Below the pieces are notes generated by a model, which had not been told where the DNA came from, ran no database searches, and worked only from the letters and a program-made list of their open reading frames with translations. Shown one piece after another: positions 16,566 to 24,604 of a stretch of DNA of 64,000 nt (positions are counted from its first letter, which is position 1; every line of letters begins with the position of its first letter). The DNA is from Desulfosporosinus metallidurans. Lineage in GTDB: Bacteria > Bacillota > Desulfitobacteriia > Desulfitobacteriales > Desulfitobacteriaceae. A program made the position numbers and the translations under genes. Where the stretch lies: assembly GCF_001936615.1 (NCBI RefSeq), contig NZ_MLBF01000011.1, forward strand, positions 56,953-120,952, read 5' to 3'.

Positions 16566-18182
16566 CTATTGTTTTTCACCCAAGTCCCATATGGCCCAAC
16601 CATAGTCAAGAGGTTTTCCAAAGGACTGAATCTTCGCCTTCTCCGGCGTTCCCGACCCTTGCAGCGTATGCACAACCTCTACAGTTCCTTCATGCAACGT
16701 CTGACCCGCTACATCCCGGATTGTGGGATGGATGACCAACCAATACGTCGCATCAGGGGATAACGCTTTCTCTGGAATCACTTGCACATCGGAGGGTCCA
16801 AGCGTATTAAACGTCGTAAGGGTCCTCTCTCCGGTCAGACTGTCAATGAGCTCGATACTCGAATCGTTCACACTTTGCCAGTTAATCGCCCCGTCAAAAT
16901 GCACAGTAAACTTTTTGTCCAGTGGAATTCCTGATAATTCACTGACTTTACGATAATCGGGATAATAGAGGGAATAACTCGCAGATTTCTCCTGAGTAGC
17001 CACCGAGTTCGAAAGTTCTCCCCAAGCTTCCCAATAGTCTGGTGTCCTAGCCTTGGTGAGGGCGACCGTTTTATCAGACAGCAGCAGTTCCGCCGCCTTG
17101 AGTGAATCCGCTTGCTGTATTGCCACATCAGGAGTAACCCCTACTTTGTCAATTTGATGCCCAAACGGGGAATAGAAGTGATCCACTGTCATCTTAAAAA
17201 CTCCACCGTTCGAAAGAGTGAACATACTCTGTACGCTCCCCTTACCATACGTCGTTGTCCCGACGATGGTCGCTTTATGGTAATCTTTGACCGCCGCAGT
17301 TAGAATTTCGGAGGCACTGGCGCTGTTTTCGTTCGTCAGAAAAAGTATGGGTTGGTTCAAAGTAAACGCTTGCTCCGGGGCTTGGTATAAGCGAATAACC
17401 CCCGTGCGGTCTTTAACTTGAATTGCAACATGGGGTCCAATGAAATAGCCCGCAAGGTCAATTGCCGAACTTAAGTACCCTCCCCCATTGTCTCTTAAAT
17501 CAACAATCCAACTGTCGACACTTTGATTGCTTAATTGCATAACTGCCCTTTCAAATTCCTTCGGTGTGTTGCTGCCAAACGATTTCAGGCCAAGATAACC
17601 GATATGTCCATCAAGTAAAGAACCCGTCACTGTGGGTTCAGTGATCGCCCTGCGCGTTACATTCAAATCCTTTGTCACAGTCCCTTGCCTCACACTGATT
17701 TGTACTGTGCTTCCCTCGATCCCTCGCAGTAATCTCACTGCCTGGTCGGAGGATAACCCGGCCAAGGATTGCCCAGCCGCACTGACAATCAAGTCCCCAG
17801 CTTTCAAGCCGACCTCTTCCGCAGGGGAACCAGAAATGACAGAGACCACTCTTACCCCTTCAGCTTCCATGTTAATATGTACCCCGATCCCATAAAAGCT
17901 CATATTAATACTTCCCACAAAGCCCTGGTAATCCACTGGGGAGAAATACATCGTGTGCGGATCTCCCAAACGTTTCAGCGTCTCATCCACGGTCGGAGCA
18001 TTTAAGACATCAGCTGAAACAGGATCCACATACTGATTTTGAAGCAATGCACGAATTTCTGGCAAAACATCAACATTCGAAGCCAGAACCGACGTTGAAT
18101 TACTCAGAAGTAGGGTTAAGACGAGCATTAAGTATAAGACTAAGTGTCCAACTGCTTTCTTCCGTAAAAATCTTGCTAGCAT
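16566..18182 (-). CDS. S41 carboxy-terminal processing peptidase with Ig-like tail
   Basis: I choose the ATG at 18182; a GTG at 18218 precedes the GGAGGGAG site. The 538-residue product has a signal anchor, an N-terminal helical region, a PDZ domain (VVSVISGSPAEEVGLKAGDL) and the S41 core. The core has the nucleophile Ser in TNENSASASEI and the general-base Lys in TYGKGSVQ, followed by VTPDV. After about residue 385 a C-terminal extension includes an Ig-like stretch (KKFTVHFDGAINWQSVNDSS to TYWLVIHPTIRD), as in SbsA-type Ig domains of surface proteins. It is probably extracellular and membrane-tethered. The Ig-like tail is not usual for CtpA proteins. Confidence 0.88.
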   Translation of the reverse strand: MLARFLRKKAVGHLVLYLMLVLTLLLSNSTSVLASNVDVLPEIRALLQNQYVDPVSADVLNAPTVDETLKRLGDPHTMYFSPVDYQGFVGSINMSFYGIGVHINMEAEGVRVVSVISGSPAEEVGLKAGDLIVSAAGQSLAGLSSDQAVRLLRGIEGSTVQISVRQGTVTKDLNVTRRAITEPTVTGSLLDGHIGYLGLKSFGSNTPKEFERAVMQLSNQSVDSWIVDLRDNGGGYLSSAIDLAGYFIGPHVAIQVKDRTGVIRLYQAPEQAFTLNQPILFLTNENSASASEILTAAVKDYHKATIVGTTTYGKGSVQSMFTLSNGGVFKMTVDHFYSPFGHQIDKVGVTPDVAIQQADSLKAAELLLSDKTVALTKARTPDYWEAWGELSNSVATQEKSASYSLYYPDYRKVSELSGIPLDKKFTVHFDGAINWQSVNDSSIELIDSLTGERTLTTFNTLGPSDVQVIPEKALSPDATYWLVIHPTIRDVAGQTLHEGTVEVVHTLQGSGTPEKAKIQSFGKPLDYGWAIWDLGEKQ

Positions 18183-18290
18183 AGTTTCTATAATCTCCCT
18201 CCAGAGTTCTAAAGCCACTCTGGATTATAGATTCGACGCGTTATTGGATTTACCTTCGGCCTTGCTTAAAAAGTTCTTTCCAAGCATATG

Positions 18291-18333
18291 AAAATACCTT
18301 CTAAAGTTATCGCGACTTTAAGAAGGTATTTTT
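18291..18333. terminator. Terminator-like stem-loop
   Basis: AAATACCTTCT(AAAGT) pairs with (ACTTTA)AGAAGGTATTT with one bulge and is followed by T-rich sequence on both strands. It lies between the minus-strand coiled-coil gene (ends 18370) and the S41 protease gene and probably ends the former's transcript. Confidence 0.7.
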
Positions 18334-18369
18334 ATAGGTCTGACTCATTATATTATCCATATGCTTCAC

Positions 18370-18681
18370 TTATATCGCCTTCCGTGTTGTAATGACATCT
18401 CCTACGGCATTAATCGTACCTTCCATATGGCTTACCTTAAACTTGAGATTATCGATTTCCGCTCCATGTACCTGATTACTATGCTCTATAGCCTTAACAA
18501 CCCAATATATTTCGTCTTGTCTAGATTCCAGTCTATCCATTCTTGATTCTAGTCTATCCATTCTTGATTCTAGTCTATCCATTCTTGATTCCATTCTTGA
18601 CTCTAAGCTATCAATTCTTGACTCTAACCCATCCAGTTTGTTGAGTATAAGCCCGAGCATTTCTTTAATCTCATTCTCCAT
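18370..18681 (-). CDS. Coiled-coil protein with tandem heptad repeats
   Basis: This 103-residue protein starts at an ATG behind GAGGTGGTGG. Residues 18-52 repeat a seven-residue unit (RLESRMD), encoded by nearly exact 21-base tandem copies at about 18525-18600. It should form a parallel coiled coil and oligomerise. The C-terminal half (VVKAIEHSNQVHGAEIDNLK) continues the heptads with less regularity. Similar short coiled-coil proteins are common in clostridial genomes, with no known function. Repeat number may vary between strains by slippage. Confidence 0.6.
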   Translation of the reverse strand: MENEIKEMLGLILNKLDGLESRIDSLESRMESRMDRLESRMDRLESRMDRLESRQDEIYWVVKAIEHSNQVHGAEIDNLKFKVSHMEGTINAVGDVITTRKAI

Positions 18682-18753
18682 CGTTCCACCACCTCTCTTT
18701 CTAAATTATACCATTACTGTGATACCCCATCAAGATAATCTGTTCAACAGAAA

Positions 18754-18781
18754 AGGAAAAGGTCACCAACAACCTTTTCCT
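18754..18781 (-). terminator. Terminator of the DEAD-box helicase gene
   Basis: AGGAAAAGG (18754-18762) pairs with CCTTTTCCT (18773-18781). Read on the minus strand it is followed by TTTTCTGTT. It lies 35 bases after the helicase stop. Confidence 0.65.
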
Positions 18782-18815
18782 AAATCCTACTTTTTATCCA
18801 ATAATTAACCCGCCA

Positions 18816-20300
18816 CTAGCCGTTTCTCTTGTTATCTCTACCCCTTTGAGCTCCGGCAGCGCCTCCGCGAACATCGTTGCCTTTTCTCCGGGCCCAAGTA
18901 TCTGTCTTTGGTGCATAGGCGTTTCTGTTGTAATTCCCCTGAGGAGGTCTGGGATTTCCCATGCTTCTCCCTCGCATAGGCGCCGCTTCTGTCAATCGAA
19001 CCTCGACGGCTTCAGGCTCCTTCGTAATAATCTTCAGGGCAGCCGACAAAAGAGTTATCGAGTCATTTTCAGCCAGTAACTCTTCAGCGACTCCTTTATA
19101 TTTCTCAATATCTTCTTCAGAAATGACTCTCAAAATCTCATTCATCGTTAAGCGTTGTTGACCTTCCACAGCCTCTATGATAGTTGGAATAGGCTTGCGA
19201 ACGATTCTCCGCTTAATAACGGATTCAATGAGTCTTAGCATACCGATCTCCCGTGGTGTGACTAATGTAATCGCCAAGCCTGTTTTGCCTGCTCGACCGG
19301 TACGCCCCACCCGATGGACGTAACTCTCTGGATCTTGAGGAATATCAAAGTTAAAGACGTGGGTCACTCCGCTAATATCCAGACCCCGTGCAGCCACATC
19401 AGTAGCCACCAAAACTTCGATGGTGCCGTCTTTAAACTGTCGCAAGACACTGTCTCTCTTATTTTGAGTCAAGTCACCGTGAATTCCTTCGGCCGAATAG
19501 CCACGTTTACTCAAAGCCTCAGATAGTTCATCCACCCGCCGTTTGGTTCGCGCAAAAACAATCGACAAATCCGGTGATTGAATGTCAAGAAGGCGTGATA
19601 AGACATCAAATTTCAGTCGTTCCGTCACTTCCACATAATGTTGCTCAGTATCGGAAACCGTGACTCCTGTCGACTTAATACTAATCAGCTCCGGCTCCTT
19701 CATAAACCGCTGAGCAATATTTTGAATTTGCCTAGGCATGGTGGCGGAAAAGAGCAAGGTCTGACGTTCTTCTGGAATTTCCTTGAGAATCGTTTCGATA
19801 TCTTCCAAAAAGCCCATGTTCAGCATCTCATCGGCTTCATCCAAAACAACAATTTTAATGTCATTGAGGCGAATCGTTCTCCTCCTCATGTGATCCATTA
19901 AACGTCCTGGAGTTGCTACAATAATATGGGGCCTTTTTCTCAGGGCCCTGATCTGCCAATCGATCCCTTGTCCACCGTAAATAGGCAAGGCGTGAATCCT
20001 TTTAAACTGCCCAATCTTGTTTAACTCTTCAGCAACCTGGACCGCTAATTCTCGCGTGGGCGCAAGGACTATGCCCTGAATCTGCTCGGCTTGTGGCATA
20101 ATTCGTTCCACCAAGGGAATTCCGTAAGCAGCCGTCTTGCCCGTTCCGGTCTGGGCCTGTCCAATCAGATCTTTTCCCTCCATCGTGGTAGGAATCGTCT
20201 TCTCTTGAATAGGGGTCATTTCCTCAAACCCCATGTTGATAATTGCTCGAATAACGGGTTCACTTAATCCTAAGTCTGTAAATGTTGCCAATACGTTCAT
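18816..20300 (-). CDS. DEAD-box ATP-dependent RNA helicase (CshA/DeaD type)
   Basis: This 494-residue helicase carries all core motifs in order: Q motif (FTDLGLSEP...PIQEKTIP), motif I AQTGTGKT, Ia PTRELA, GG, Ib [36 protein letters not shown] and [12 protein letters not shown]. The C-terminal extension is Arg/Gly/Asn-rich ([19 protein letters not shown]), as in CshA/DeaD proteins, and probably binds RNA. It should unwind structured RNA in ribosome assembly and mRNA decay, often at low temperature. A long leader with a hairpin precedes it. The GGAG site sits only one base from the ATG, so the start could be the nearby TTG instead. Confidence 0.93.
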   Translation of the reverse strand: MNVLATFTDLGLSEPVIRAIINMGFEEMTPIQEKTIPTTMEGKDLIGQAQTGTGKTAAYGIPLVERIMPQAEQIQGIVLAPTRELAVQVAEELNKIGQFKRIHALPIYGGQGIDWQIRALRKRPHIIVATPGRLMDHMRRRTIRLNDIKIVVLDEADEMLNMGFLEDIETILKEIPEERQTLLFSATMPRQIQNIAQRFMKEPELISIKSTGVTVSDTEQHYVEVTERLKFDVLSRLLDIQSPDLSIVFARTKRRVDELSEALSKRGYSAEGIHGDLTQNKRDSVLRQFKDGTIEVLVATDVAARGLDISGVTHVFNFDIPQDPESYVHRVGRTGRAGKTGLAITLVTPREIGMLRLIESVIKRRIVRKPIPTIIEAVEGQQRLTMNEILRVISEEDIEKYKGVAEELLAENDSITLLSAALKIITKEPEAVEVRLTEAAPMRGRSMGNPRPPQGNYNRNAYAPKTDTWARRKGNDVRGGAAGAQRGRDNKRNG

Positions 20301-20411
20301 TCTCCTTTTTGTTTGTTATACTTATTAAGTTCTCCAATTGCGTCTCTATCTATAACTGCGCATAAAAAGTTCTTATACCTATAACCGCCGAAACAGAACA
20401 TCCGCGCTCGC

Positions 20412-20442
20412 GCGTGAGTTTCGCTAACGGGGCGAAAGACGC
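20412..20442 (-). promoter_or_regulatory. Hairpin in the helicase leader region
   Basis: In the 291-base gap upstream of the helicase, GCGTcTTTCGC pairs with GCGAAActcACGC around a CCCGTTA-type loop, about 112 bases before the start codon. DEAD-box helicase genes often have structured 5' leaders, and this may be part of one. It could also be a repeated extragenic element. No known riboswitch class is recognised. Confidence 0.4.
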
Positions 20443-20540
20443 TTGTGGTACTCAAAAAAATATTATACCATAAATATACCGGGATTAAAAGTTAGTATTT
20501 CACATTCCAAAGCTCCATCCTCGCTCCCCCGAAATAAATT

Positions 20541-20567
20541 CAGCCGACCCCCAGAGGGAGTCGGCTG
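20541..20567 (-). terminator. Terminator of the Uma2 gene
   Basis: CAGCCGACCCCC and GGGAGTCGGCTG pair with one mismatch around a three-base loop. On the minus strand AATTTATTTC follows. It lies 25 bases beyond the stop of the Uma2 gene. Confidence 0.65.
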
Positions 20568-20591
20568 ATGAGAAGGGCAATGAGCAGGTTA

Positions 20592-21167
20592 CTAAAAATC
20601 AAACACTGTACTTAACTCAATTACGAGGTCTGGGAAGATCGATACCTCTACATTATCCGTCTCAGTATATAGTTCAGGTCTTCCATATCTGTTATTGTCC
20701 TGTAGAGTGAATACACTTACAAGTTTTGTATCTGGCTCTACAATCCAATATTCTTTCACACCAGCCTTTTCAAATTTATTAAACTTGAAAAGCTTATCAT
20801 TTCTTGCAGTTGATGGTGAGGATATCTCGACTATGAGTGATGGTACCCCAAAATAACCTGTTTTTCTAAGCTTGCTTTCTTCACAAACTACAACAATATC
20901 GGGTTGTGAGACGATATTTGAAATTTCTTCATCGCTTTCATCAAGTTCAGGAATACAAAGGTCAAATGGAGCAGCAAATACTCTACATGGTTTACCTTTA
21001 AAATAATCGTTGAACTGAGATGCTAATTGAATACTAACTGCCTGATGTTGCCATGTTGGAGCCGATTGCATATAGCGTATTCCATTAATAATTTCCCATC
21101 GTTCATCACTTGGGAATTTTAGATAGTCTGCATATGTGTATTTCTTTTCTTCTTGTGATAACGGCAT
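20592..21167 (-). CDS. Uma2 family (DUF820) nuclease-like protein
   Basis: This 191-residue protein has the Uma2 pattern: an N-terminal YTYADYLKFPSDERWEIING, then APTWQHQAVSIQLASQF, and the nuclease-fold core FAAPFDLCI...SQPDIVVVC, GVPSLIVEISSPSTARNDKL and GVKEYWIVEP. The E...D...ExS layout is that of a restriction-endonuclease-like (PD-(D/E)XK) fold. Copies are numerous in cyanobacteria and some Firmicutes, and no cellular role is established. The gene is monocistronic, with a strong AAGGAGGAGGTC ribosome site and its own terminator. Confidence 0.85.
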   Translation of the reverse strand: MPLSQEEKKYTYADYLKFPSDERWEIINGIRYMQSAPTWQHQAVSIQLASQFNDYFKGKPCRVFAAPFDLCIPELDESDEEISNIVSQPDIVVVCEESKLRKTGYFGVPSLIVEISSPSTARNDKLFKFNKFEKAGVKEYWIVEPDTKLVSVFTLQDNNRYGRPELYTETDNVEVSIFPDLVIELSTVFDF

Positions 21168-21224
21168 ATGACCTCCTCCTTACCGTTCGTATTATACCAA
21201 ATATTTACATGAAATGCACTTCGT

Positions 21225-21502
21225 TTATTCCGGCTTGAAAGTGATAGAGTCTATCGTCTTCCCATCACTTATAGCTTGGGTCGTAATCTGTTTTTTTGGA
21301 TAAGTAAAGGTTGAAGTACCAACTACATCCTTCTGTTTCATCAGTTGTTGTGATAGGTTCATATTAGTCTCAACTAGAGATGTTCCTGTGGGGACTGGAG
21401 TTAAATACGCAGTCCAGCAAGTGCAAATGCCATTACTAAGATGACAACCCCCATGAATGTTTTCCTTAGCAATTTCATCACATCCTTATTCTTGAATTTC
21501 AT
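21225..21502 (-). pseudogene. Small exported protein interrupted by a one-base frameshift
   Basis: From 21502 (or the better-spaced ATG at 21478) a frame encodes a signal-peptide-like sequence, MKLLRKTFMGVVILVMAFAL, and stops at 21401. A second frame then encodes YLTPVPTGTSLVETNMNLSQ and continues through VVGTSTFTYPKKQITTQ to SITFKPE, stopping at 21225. Joining them needs one added base near 21401-21418. Together they give an exported protein of about 84-92 residues. I read it as a frameshifted gene or a sequencing error. No family is recognised. Confidence 0.55.
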
Positions 21503-21702
21503 ATCTCCTTTATTATACCATTTATTGTAGTTGGGTAACAGAGAAGAGCCTTAATACCCCTTGAATCTTATGGGTTTGCAAAGAAAAATGGGACCCCACA
21601 AAAAGATGTCAAAAAAACGTATCTAAGAAATAAGATGCATTGCGCATACCTACCTTCGGACGCGAAGGTTCTTTTTTGAGGTATATTACGCCAATTCTCG
21701 AT
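21503..21702. other. Non-coding gap with one hairpin
   Basis: No gene is seen. ACCTTCG/CGAAGGT (21652-21669) forms a perfect 7-bp stem followed by TTCTTTTTT on the plus strand, like a terminator, but no plus-strand gene lies upstream. Flanking ATACCT/AGGTAT may extend it. Confidence 0.4.
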
Positions 21703-21741
21703 ACAAAAAGCAGTCGATTAACTCTATCGACTGCTTTTTGT
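21703..21741. terminator. Terminator at the downstream end of the glycan locus
   Basis: A perfect 16-bp stem (21703-21718 with 21726-21741), with A-run and T-run at its base, follows the last minus-strand gene of the locus by 35 bases. It is a convincing rho-independent terminator. Confidence 0.9.
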
Positions 21742-21776
21742 TCTTTATGGTTTTTCTTCTTGTTGATAAGTGTCCT

Positions 21777-23633
21777 TTAAGCTCGTTTTTCCTTGCCCAG
21801 CTCCCCCAAAGCTAATTGAGGGCTCAGGTTCTTCTGCTCCAACATATAATTGATACTAATTCCCAGCCCTAGAAGTACCCAAAACACTGGGGCCACAGAA
21901 ACTACACTATCGTTAAAAAAGGCGGCACCAAGGTAACCACATACTGCCACAAAGATTCCCACTCCGGCTCTCGAGACAAAATCATCATAATCATTCTTAA
22001 TGTAGAGCTTTGCACTTCTGATAAAATAGGCGATAAACAATGATAAAAGAGCCAAGAGGGAGATGATCCCAGTGTTTAAGCCAACCTGCAAATATAAGTC
22101 ATGAGGCTTATCTATGATCTGCCACATATCGCCATTATAAGCATAGAATTTGCCAATAAAATCATTCTGAGGGAAATAGATAGCAAAGGTATCTGGTCCG
22201 TACCCTACAAATAAAGTATGCTTCAGTAAAGGAATGGATCTGGACCAGATATATCCCCGAGAAGACCCTAGCAATTCTTTACCTTCAAATCCCCACTTTT
22301 CTACCGGTTGGATATTGACAACTTGGCCTTTGCCATTTAGCAGAGCGACCTTATTGTTAGCTAGACTAAAGTTCAATTTTAGAATACCCTTCTCTAATTG
22401 GAGAGCATTCATAGTATTGAACTTGCCCTGCGTGAGCTTATAGTCTTTGTACCGATTATCCTGTAAATCGATCTTGCCTGTACTTTGCTCAAATTTTATG
22501 CCGATCGGATGGTCGTCTTTATCCATAAACGTGAGTTGACCGCTATTTACCGAAAACTTAAGGGTCTCGGTTGGTGTCACTAACGTCGCCTGGTTTCCTT
22601 TGATATCTAACCCTTGCAAGAGTGATTTCGCTTTGGAATCGTCTTTCCCAGTAGTTCCCGTAATCTTTGCCGCATCAGAAACTAAGGAACCAATCCTCGA
22701 ACCTAAATATCCCTTTGAAATATAATTTAGTCCAAATACTACAAGACCCAAAATCACAAACCCACCAACAAAGTACTTCCAATTCCTAAGTATGTATTTG
22801 TTAATCATAATTAATAAAATGATGAGTGCCAAAACACCACCCAACATACCCGCTCGGGAATTAGAGCCAATCCAGTTTACCGCCATTAAAAGGGAGAGAC
22901 CAGCGAAGAGTGCTTTGAGCCAACCTCTCTTGGTGAGCACGAACAGGGTAAATGTCAAGGGGAAAAGCATCGCCATATAACTACCCACATAGTCGATATG
23001 ATAGAGGGTAGAATAAATCCAGTGTTTGGCAAATTGAAACTGTAATTTATCCGCCATTTGTTGGTAAGCCGCAGGCAGAATGAGACTTTTACCAAATGCA
23101 GATTTGAAAATATCATAACCTATGTATTGAAACACACCAATTATGGCAATAATGACTGCCCCTGCGAATAAAGCGCCTAAAAGAACTTTGATATGCTGTT
23201 CCTTGTTCACAAGATTAATGGTAACAAATAAAACGGCCATATAGGCTAGAAGTACGTACATCCCTTCATATCGATCGGTGAAACCCGTTAACGAGATATC
23301 CGTATACTGAGAAAACTCCGTAGAAAGAATCACAAAGAAAGCATAAACTGCGATTGGAATATAATAATAGCTACCCCTTATCCTATCAAATCCGTAAAAC
23401 ATAACGACTAATGCCAAAACAACAACGGCTAAGATACTACTAACTAAGATCCCCACCATCTTATAATAAGAGAAAAAGTCCAGATTTTCCTTCTGACCCG
23501 TCCAAAAATCAAAGGAAGCGCCGGTTAACGGTACAACTTTTAGATATACTATTAAAGGCACAACCGCCAGCAAGAACATCAATGGCAATAATAAATACCA
23601 ATTATAATTAATAACACGATCCTTCTTTATCAA
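21777..23633 (-). CDS. O-antigen ligase-type (Wzy_C) membrane protein
   Basis: This 618-residue protein begins at a TTG after GGTGAGGGA. It has about ten to twelve membrane helices. A large extracytoplasmic loop follows about residue 310 (from GYLGSRIGSLVSDAAKI to RGYIWSRSIPLLKHTLFVGY), which contains the Wzy_C block SRGYIWSRSIPLLKHTLFVG with GYGPDTF. In this superfamily the loop carries residues for transfer of lipid-linked glycan to an acceptor or polymer. In Gram-positive S-layer glycan loci the homologue is thought to attach the glycan to the S-layer protein. Here the export route is ABC-type, so a ligase/oligosaccharyltransferase role is more likely than Wzy polymerase. It is the last gene of the locus. 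Confidence 0.85.
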   Translation of the reverse strand: MIKKDRVINYNWYLLLPLMFLLAVVPLIVYLKVVPLTGASFDFWTGQKENLDFFSYYKMVGILVSSILAVVVLALVVMFYGFDRIRGSYYYIPIAVYAFFVILSTEFSQYTDISLTGFTDRYEGMYVLLAYMAVLFVTINLVNKEQHIKVLLGALFAGAVIIAIIGVFQYIGYDIFKSAFGKSLILPAAYQQMADKLQFQFAKHWIYSTLYHIDYVGSYMAMLFPLTFTLFVLTKRGWLKALFAGLSLLMAVNWIGSNSRAGMLGGVLALIILLIMINKYILRNWKYFVGGFVILGLVVFGLNYISKGYLGSRIGSLVSDAAKITGTTGKDDSKAKSLLQGLDIKGNQATLVTPTETLKFSVNSGQLTFMDKDDHPIGIKFEQSTGKIDLQDNRYKDYKLTQGKFNTMNALQLEKGILKLNFSLANNKVALLNGKGQVVNIQPVEKWGFEGKELLGSSRGYIWSRSIPLLKHTLFVGYGPDTFAIYFPQNDFIGKFYAYNGDMWQIIDKPHDLYLQVGLNTGIISLLALLSLFIAYFIRSAKLYIKNDYDDFVSRAGVGIFVAVCGYLGAAFFNDSVVSVAPVFWVLLGLGISINYMLEQKNLSPQLALGELGKEKRA

Positions 23634-23730
23634 AAATCCCTCACCTTCCTCAAACCATGTAGTATATGCAGGATCTAATAAAACAATATGTGTTATTATA
23701 GCATTTTTAGGAAAAAGTTTGTACAGCTTT

Positions 23731-23949
23731 TTAAAGCCAAGTCATATTGTCCATGTAATCTCCCCTTAGAATCGGTGTGAGTTTGCTTCTTAGCGGTTCT
23801 GTGATGTCCTTCAGCCTTAGATCATCGATCTTCAAGATATCCACGGTATCCAATTTGAGCTTGTCCGCTAGTTCCTTGGCCGTCAAGTGTTGGTTTTTCC
23901 GAAGTTCTTTAACGGTTTTCTTATCCTTAAACTCCAACCCAAAAAACAA
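23731..23949 (-). CDS. Small helix-turn-helix-like protein, 72 aa
   Basis: The best start is the TTG at 23949, five to six bases after AGGAGGGG. The product contains LTAKELADKLKLDTVDILKI, a helix-turn-helix-like stretch, followed by DDLRLKDITEPLRSKLTPIL. It lies 45 bases after cysC and may be co-transcribed. It could be a small DNA-binding protein, but I do not recognise a defined family. Confidence 0.5.
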   Translation of the reverse strand: MFFGLEFKDKKTVKELRKNQHLTAKELADKLKLDTVDILKIDDLRLKDITEPLRSKLTPILRGDYMDNMTWL

Positions 23950-23994
23950 GGTAACCCCTCCTATCCTCAATAAGATCAGTTTGGAGTGTGAAAA

Positions 23995-24543
23995 TTACTT
24001 TATCAAATTCCTTGCCTTTAATTCTGTCAAAATCCGTTCAACCCCGTCTTCCACGCTTTCTTCCTCAGTCGAGACGATGATATCCGGATTTTGGGGTATT
24101 TCATAGGGATCAGAAACTCCGGTAAAGTTAGGGATTTCTCCAGAACGAGCTTTGGCGTACAATCCTTTGGGATCACGCCGTTCGCATTCCTCAAGGGAAC
24201 AACGGACATAGATTTCCAAAAAATCATCCGTTCCTATAACTTCTCGCGCCAACTGCCGATCGATCTGATACGGGGAAATAAAAGCGACGATAACGATCAT
24301 CCCCGTCTCCAGAAAGAGTCTAGCGACTTCTGCAACGCGCCGGATATTTTCCGTCCGATCGGCTTTACTAAAGCCCAAATCCCGATTTAATCCCTGACGG
24401 ATATTATCTCCATCCAGTAAATACGTTCGAATCCCTAGATCATACAAGCGCTTGTCCAATGCATTGGACAAGGTCGATTTTCCTGACCCCGATAACCCGC
24501 TGAACCACAGTACTCTACCCCTGTGCCCAAGTTTATTATCCAT
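23995..24543 (-). CDS. cysC: Adenylylsulfate (APS) kinase
   Basis: This 182-residue enzyme phosphorylates APS with ATP to give PAPS, the donor for sulfotransferases. The P-loop GLSGSGKS is at residues 16-23. Family motifs LDGDNIRQGLNRDLGFSKAD, RTENIRRVAEVA, FISPY (with the Ser of the signature) and the ARSGEIPNFTG lid region are present. Length is normal. No ATP sulfurylase, PAPS reductase or other assimilation gene is beside it. It sits in the glycan locus with manC, a GT4 gene and a PAPS-type sulfotransferase. A dedicated role in glycan sulfation is therefore more likely than cysteine synthesis. Confidence 0.93.
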   Translation of the reverse strand: MDNKLGHRGRVLWFSGLSGSGKSTLSNALDKRLYDLGIRTYLLDGDNIRQGLNRDLGFSKADRTENIRRVAEVARLFLETGMIVIVAFISPYQIDRQLAREVIGTDDFLEIYVRCSLEECERRDPKGLYAKARSGEIPNFTGVSDPYEIPQNPDIIVSTEEESVEDGVERILTELKARNLIK

Positions 24544-24604
24544 TCACATATCTCTCCTTGGCTATTTCAGAACCATGTTTTAAATTTGTCTATTTTCTTT
24601 ACTC

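Noticed and set aside
18520..18605. Short tandem repeats considered as a CRISPR array
   Set aside because: The 21-base units are contiguous without spacers and encode a heptad coiled coil.
21652..21677. Plus-strand terminator-like hairpin
   Set aside because: No plus-strand gene precedes it; noted within the gap but not called as a terminator.
23995..24543. CysC as part of sulfate assimilation for cysteine
   Set aside because: No ATP sulfurylase, PAPS reductase or cysteine genes adjoin it, while a PAPS-type sulfotransferase lies 3 kb away in the same locus.
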